Source: Spongilla lacustris
Taxonomy: Eukaryota > Porifera > Demospongiae > Spongillida > Spongillidae
DNA: 64,000 nt
Assembly: GCA_949361645.1 (NCBI GenBank)
Contig: OX442426.1
Coordinates: 1,670,673-1,734,672 of the forward strand
Reading direction: 5' to 3'
The position numbers and the translations under genes are program-made. The notes under the pieces are model-generated. The model worked only from the letters and a program-made list of their open reading frames with translations, was not told the DNA's origin and did no database searches. Position 1 is the stretch's first letter, and every line of letters begins with the position of its first letter. Shown in pieces: positions 59,038-64,000 of the stretch.

Positions 59038-59313
59038 TCAAATGGACCGAAAGCCGGTGACGAAGCTACAATGTACTATAGTATTACTAGTAAATGCATC
59101 ACCTTCGAATTCGTCGAACGCGCCTGTTGTGTTATCAGACAGCATATAAATAGCCACTAATGACGTGTCACTACAGCTTTCTTGGTCTCTCTCATTGCTG
59201 GATACTAAAGCTGAGTCGGCAAATTCTGTACGTATTTCTCCAAGCACTCTAACATCCTCAGCAGCCATGACTTCTGGATCCCCGCTGAACAAAATGGCCG
59301 TGTTTTGCAGCAA
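59038..59313 (-). other. Unidentified acidic open frame
   Basis: A 91-codon minus-strand frame. The likely start is the second Met, in 'gtcATGGctgctgagg', giving 'MAAEDVRVLGEIRTEFADSA', then Ser/Asp/Glu-rich sequence. Composition looks coding-like and the frame ends in a region that could be an intron. No family is recognised; it may be a first exon or chance. Confidence 0.25.
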
Positions 59314-60367
59314 AGAGCATATACGATAGCGTCGAGGAATCGCAGCGGTGCGTGCACATATATGAAGAAAAGGTGCTCTTGTACATGTATTACGATAATG
59401 CTTAATTTACTTGAAGTCTTGAACTGTTTACAAACCCGCCCCCTTTACATTCACGCAACGTGGTCGTATTAGACGTGGTCTTACTTGTGGAATTGGTCTT
59501 ACATATGAAGAGGAAGTAATGAATAATTGGTCTTTTTTGCGAGTGGTCTTATTTGTGAGCGGCTACTGTAGGCAGGGTGCAGAGAAGGGGGCGGATTACG
59601 AAGCGCTGTGCAAAATCCTGGAGAGGTCAACCACAGGTGGGTTTGCTAAGTACACCAACAATTTCGCTGTGGCGATAGTTAAGGATGAATCTAATTAATG
59701 GGGTATCTCGCCCCTTGGCACCAACAGTTTTCCTAACTCCCGATGAATATATATATATATGCCTTATTTTCCCGATCTGCGAGGTGTTATTTTTCCCGAT
59801 CTGCGAGCGGGCAACTCCTTTATATTGTATTCATAATATGGTTACGTTTTTCCTGTACATTTATCAACAAGCTTACTACAGAAGATTCTTTTGCCATGAT
59901 AAATGGTGCTTGAACACCACACTGCGTTCCAACATCCACTTGGCCAACTGGCAACACTACCCTTCTCTGGTTGACCACACACATGTGTCACTCCACATCA
60001 AAGTGAATGACATAATGCGTAGGCGTTTTAATCGCTGGTAATTGTTACGTAGATCAGATAAATATCAGATCTAAGGACATGTAGCAACTTACTCTTAAGC
60101 GATTCCGTACAGGCCACACGCAACATTACCGAACGTGGAGAAAAACAAGCAAAACAAAAAAGTGCGCGAGAAACAGAATATCGCGTCCGTTGTGCAGCTG
60201 CTATGTTGTGCAGCTGCTATGTACCCTATATCACTCGTGCCGTAAATTATAAATGAATTTTCCATGCGAGTGCTTCACATGTATGGAGGTTACATAATAC
60301 TTCTGCCAATGCGCTTGCCATACCTTGGATTACACTGTGGCTTCTATGGCGGTATGTCACAACATAC

Positions 60368-60608
60368 AGCAAGGGCTCAATTCAGGTGGCTCAAATCGTC
60401 AGGAATCTGTCTGGCTGGTGAGGAAAGGATGCACCACATTTCCAGCCAAATTGTTGGCGATAACCCCAAAGGAGAAATAGCCCCCTTTTCAGGAGTTCAT
60501 GCCAAATTCAATCGACTTGGCTTGACATTTGCTCCAATCCACAACCACATGCAGAACTTGATCCGCATTGTGCAAGAACACTTACTAAGTATCCAGCCAA
60601 GAGAGTAG
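60368..60608 (+). CDS. Possible last exon of an unidentified gene
   Basis: After a plausible acceptor 'caacatacag', the frame reads 'AQFRWLKSSGICLAGEERMH', 'QIVGDNPKGEIAPFSGVHAK' and 'NRLGLTFAPIHNHMQNLIRI' to TAG at 60606-60608. 'aataaa' follows directly (60611-60618). The combination of acceptor, coding-like composition and poly(A) signal supports a terminal exon. A further frame at about 59879-60041 ('SNIHLANWQHYPSLVDHTH') could be an upstream exon. The protein family is not recognised. Confidence 0.35.
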
Positions 60609-61008
60609 AGAATAAATACTAATTCAGTTCAAGCTCAATCTATTTACATACGAGCATGGAGTCAAATTTAGACCAAAAAAATGTAAGGCTATATTTTAAA
60701 CGCTCTGTTAAAACCAAACTTCAGTCATTCCGCAAATATTAATTCCCCCACCCCCAAAAAGACACCAAAATGGTGGATTTCCAAAGGCTAGGAATCTACT
60801 TCAGAAAATGCGTTACCACTAACCTATACCAAAATACGAAAGTACAAACAACTAACTTTACCGTGATAGCTTTGGCATGTTCCATCTCAGTAAGGCCACT
60901 ACAATAAGATTCCTTGTTTCCCATTTCCCGCCCGCCCCATTATTTGGTACCGCATGTTTTCATTCATTATTACATCACGTGTTCATTATATTAATCATAG
61001 ACATAAAA

Positions 61009-61352
61009 AATGGCTCTCTTGAACGTATCTGTTGCGTGTTTGTCTAGAAAAACTACTCTTTTGGAATATTGAAGCAGAACACTCCTTTCGCGATTTTTTC
61101 GAAGATTCTATTCGACCACGTTATCCAAGCACATCTATAGAGTCCTGGATAGATTTAGTTAAAGCGGAGGTGGGAACCAGCATAGATAATAGAATAAAGG
61201 GATTGGAAGAAACGGTATATATTTGCGTGCGTACGCGTGACGTCACGTTCCGTTACATGAAAACAATTAAAAACAGAGAATACGAACTTCGAATTCGGGA
61301 GATTGAGCGAGCTTCATTACTCCAATGGGGCACAACATACAGTCAGATCTAG
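61009..61352 (+). other. Unidentified coding-like frame
   Basis: An ATG at 61010 ('MALLNVSVACLSRKTTLLEY') stops after 20 codons. A second frame from 61032 continues with 'FRDFFEDSIRPRYPSTSIES' and 'WIDLVKAEVGTSIDNRIKGL' to a possible donor at about 61214. The two frames differ by one phase, so either a frameshift or only the second is real. No family is recognised. Confidence 0.2.
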
Positions 61353-62206
61353 ACAATGGGGTGGCTTCGTTGCCCGGCGTCAATCCTTAGTTCTCTCTTT
61401 TACGATCATCCATACAATGTATCAGAGGAGCGCGATCAAATCAAGGACATGCTATTTATACACCTCCCAGCCTCTATTGAACTGACAGTCAGTGAATCTC
61501 TGATACCTTTGGTGTAGCATGATTAACAAAACCCTTCCAATGTTAGTTCTTATATTGTGTAGTAAGTTACATGACCGTGCTTCGCATTAAGTGGGCGTGT
61601 GAGCTGTTGAGCATCCTTTCGTAAAGAGCTTCTGTAGTTTCGTTTAACTTTTTACTGTGTGAGGGCAACCTTTTTAATATTAAAGACGTTGCATAACGTG
61701 TATAGGTTGTGGTTTGTGTTTGATACATGTATCAATTTACAATAATGAATAATGAATAATGAACCGCCCGCCCGCATGCCTTGTATGTCCTATTGAAATG
61801 GGAAACAAGGAATCTTATTGGAGTGGCCTAACCGAGCGTCGTTGTCGTTTTTCTGAACACATGTAGTCGGTGATCGCCGTGCGTAGGTCGCACCAGGCCA
61901 CGTGATTTTCGCCTACAATATAGCTCAAAGGTGTTTGTTTATCACTGCTAGTATGGCTTTTAGGTGTTGATTGCATTTTACCATAGATACATGTATTAGA
62001 AGAGAGGGATTGGAAACGAGTCAATGAATCTAATTTCTTACGTTACAGTCCGCGTTACGCCGGAAGTAGACATAAATATCTATGGTGGCACTATACTAGT
62101 AGAGCAGTTGGCAGCACTAATGGAGAGCCATTGCGATCGTCTACGAAATGGCATACATAGCGTCAACATTTTCACGTAGATGTTTCCCACGACAATTGCC
62201 ACAAAC
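61353..62206. other. No supported gene
   Basis: Intergenic sequence without recognisable motifs. 'tgaataatgaataatgaa' near 61744 is a short triplicate repeat. Confidence 0.4.
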
Positions 62207-62548
62207 TCATGCCATGGACGGTGGGAACGGTTCTTTTCTGCTCACTTTGTCCTGAGCTTGAACTCCAGGTAATACATCGGAGTCGGTAAGATCAGGCATA
62301 AATTCTGCATCTTTTATAGTCAACTTGCTCCTTCTCTTCCTTTTCTCTGCCCGCTGGTCTCGAGTAATTCCGGTTGTGCGATTTTCTCGCGGAGATTTCC
62401 TTTTCTTCTTAAGTTCTGCCCACGCAGATATAGCTTCCACACTAGCGCGCCTAGAGCTGCGCTTGCTACTTGAAGCTTCCTCTGATTGGTTCTGAAAAGA
62501 ACCGTTCTCACCGTCCAAAACAACGTCGTCTGCACCGCCCTCAGCCAT
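62207..62548 (-). CDS. Basic, Ser-rich predicted nuclear protein or first exon
   Basis: Starts at ATG 62548 in a good context (A at -3, G at +4), with an in-frame TAA 18 bases upstream, so this is the first Met of its frame. The N-terminus is acidic ('MAEGGADDVVLDGENG') and followed by Ser-rich and strongly basic stretches: 'SSSKRSSRRASVEAIS', 'ELKKKRKSPREN', 'RDQRAEKRKRRSKLT'. Two of these fit nuclear localisation signals. It runs 113 codons to a stop. Sequence upstream is AT-rich and free of repeats. It may be a complete small protein or the first exon of a host gene; no domain is recognised. Confidence 0.4.
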   Translation of the reverse strand: MAEGGADDVVLDGENGSFQNQSEEASSSKRSSRRASVEAISAWAELKKKRKSPRENRTTGITRDQRAEKRKRRSKLTIKDAEFMPDLTDSDVLPGVQAQDKVSRKEPFPPSMA

Positions 62549-63641
62549 AATAGCATCGATAATTTATTAACTAATTGATTATATTCATAGTAAACAACTC
62601 AAAATGGCGACGTTGCCAAGCTGCTTTCAACTTTGAGCTGTTTTTGTATGTTGCGTTGAACGGTACAAGTACCTAAGGAGGCTGATTCTATATCAAATGT
62701 ATCGCTCGCTATGTATTGAAAATCTGGAGCGATTCCGCACTTGCTGGAGAGCACAAATTGACGAACAAAAAAGGTAACGAAAATGCTACATTTTGGTGCT
62801 TTAAACTGTAACGATTGATCGAAAGTTGGACGCGTAAGACTGAAAAGCTAAAGACAGTGATGAAGTATCTATAAACCTAATTTTGTTGAAAATCAATCCA
62901 TTTTCAGGAAGAAAATCAACGAAGAAGTTGTTTTGGAGGGGTGTCACTAAATAGTTTATTTTCTAATAACGTACATTCATTTTTCAAGTTCACATTGCTA
63001 AGTATATATTTAATACAAGTGCATATTTTTTTTATCTTCAGCTTTTATAGTTGGTGATATAATCAGAATCAAAGAGATAACATATGAAATTTTTTTTTAG
63101 GCCAAGTGTGATGTTCTCAACTGTAGGCGATAGATACGCAAAAACCAATACTCTTTCTGAATCAACAGTTTGTAATCGGCTAACACTCAAAACACGCTTT
63201 AAAAAGGTACAGCGCCAAACCGTTTCAAATATCGCTTCGCTTGTCAGTATTCCAACATTAGCACTGAACGAGAAGCACGACTCTGTTTGCTCAAAACTAG
63301 TCAAAGATACACAAAAAATGTCTTACCTGTAGCCCAGAACTAATACAAATGCTTTTGTCAACGTGCATGAAATGACTAGCTCAATAAGGGCCCTTCATTG
63401 AAACAAACATACACGATGTTAAGTTGGCGGAAGTACTCCGATGTTCAGAAAAGAAAAGTGAGCACGCAACAGAGACAAACCTCTTGGACTCTAGAAAAGC
63501 TCTTTCGTTAATAGATGTTAATTAACCGTTTCAAGGAGTGCCTATGTACAACTATGCGCTCACGTGACCTCGTTTCCAATCCCTCTCGTCTAATATCTAT
63601 GGTTTTACGTACCTCGTCACAGCTGGTTCTAAAGGGCATCG
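62549..63641. other. No supported gene
   Basis: AT-rich sequence. Frames on both strands around 63038-63332 overlap each other and show no known motif. Confidence 0.4.
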
Positions 63642-63716
63642 GCGATATGTAGAAGTCTATGATATCGCGGTACATCACGATAACCGCGCGATATCATAGA
63701 CTTCTATACATATCGC
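63642..63716. repeat. 75-bp near-perfect palindrome
   Basis: 'gcgatatgtagaagtctatg' through 'atatcgcgg' is matched by the inverse 'ccgcgcgatatcatagactt' through 'ctatacatatcgc', leaving a 13-base loop. It could be a tiny foldback MITE or a structured RNA element. Confidence 0.8.
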
Positions 63717-64000
63717 GATATATATCGTGGCAACACTGTACGTATATAACTATTTTCGGGGCGTAGGGCTTAGTTTCCACGCGTTCAATGAGAGCAGATA
63801 GCCGTGCCGCAAACAGCCGTGGACAGTTTGCCCAATTCCCGATGAATATCCGTATTGTCGAGGTGATACTTATCCGTATAAACGAGCGCGGGTCGGCATT
63901 GGCATTGTACCATTGTGCGCTGGCCGAAGTCGCCCCGCGGGTGTCAGTGGCCGCAGCGCAATGAGGGCCCATTGTGCATGACGGCTCTTATTGTGTGTGC

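Noticed and set aside
63694..63972. Minus-strand 92-codon frame
   Set aside because: Overlaps the palindrome and a GC-rich patch; no motif or start support.
1..64000. tRNA, rRNA or other classical RNA genes
   Set aside because: No cloverleaf with A and B box spacing or rRNA core sequence was recognised on either strand by eye; a covariance search would be decisive.

Overview
The window is eukaryotic and most probably from a marine invertebrate; a sponge or other early-branching animal is plausible, but this is an inference. The evidence is split genes with GT/AG introns, AATAAA poly(A) signals, very low gene density, abundant CA repeats, 'acatgtacatgta' words and minisatellites, and a dense mixture of animal-type transposable elements (Ginger1/KRBA2-like, Tigger, CACTA, BEL/Pao, Gypsy, TA- and TTAA-flanked foldback elements). 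There is no bacterial or organellar gene organisation. I recognise no conserved host housekeeping gene. Only a few short open frames near the right end look like possible host exons.

Layout, left to right. 0-9 kb: small repeats and MITEs, including a foldback element (1606-2134), a TTAA-flanked 1.19-kb element carrying three pairs of 16-bp palindromes (4710-5899) and a G-rich element with 5-bp target duplications (6025-6742). This stretch also holds the minus-strand C-terminal half of a Ginger/KRBA2-like transposase (two CXC motifs, Ulp1-type protease, PHD finger; 2537-4679). 9-12.4 kb: a broken helical protein I do not recognise, followed by BEL/Pao pol remnants and a candidate LTR. 13.2-16.2 kb: a minus-strand Tigger (pogo) transposase pseudogene, itself interrupted by an 845-bp TA-flanked foldback element. 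16.4-20.7 kb: minisatellites, a CA repeat and two Gypsy fragments in opposite orientations. 22.4-28.8 kb: a CACTA/EnSpm-like element with a tnp2-type transposase on the plus strand and a divergently transcribed multi-exon accessory gene on the minus strand, sharing a 64-bp promoter gap. 28.97-34.31 kb: a 5.3-kb array of a 29-bp minisatellite.

36.1-56.0 kb is the centrepiece. A 19.8-kb Ginger1-type DNA transposon (TGTCAC...GTGACA ends, CCGG target duplication) encodes a spliced retroviral-type integrase with H2C2 zinc finger, DDE core, GPY/F motif and a C-terminal OTU cysteine protease domain. Its zinc-finger exons are separated by an 11.8-kb intron. That intron holds an 11.4-kb near-palindromic element (41472-52879) with TA-flanked CAGGGTGTCC termini, diverged arms about 5 kb long, and arms built of degenerate tandem modules. 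A further 283-bp MITE lies near its centre. The Ginger1 reading frame carries several frameshifts, so this copy looks inactive.

56-64 kb: duplicated intergenic sequence, hairpins and several short unidentified frames. Overall the window is a transposon graveyard with at least four levels of nesting. It shows two related integrase transposons that carry different deubiquitinase/deSUMOylase-type domains.
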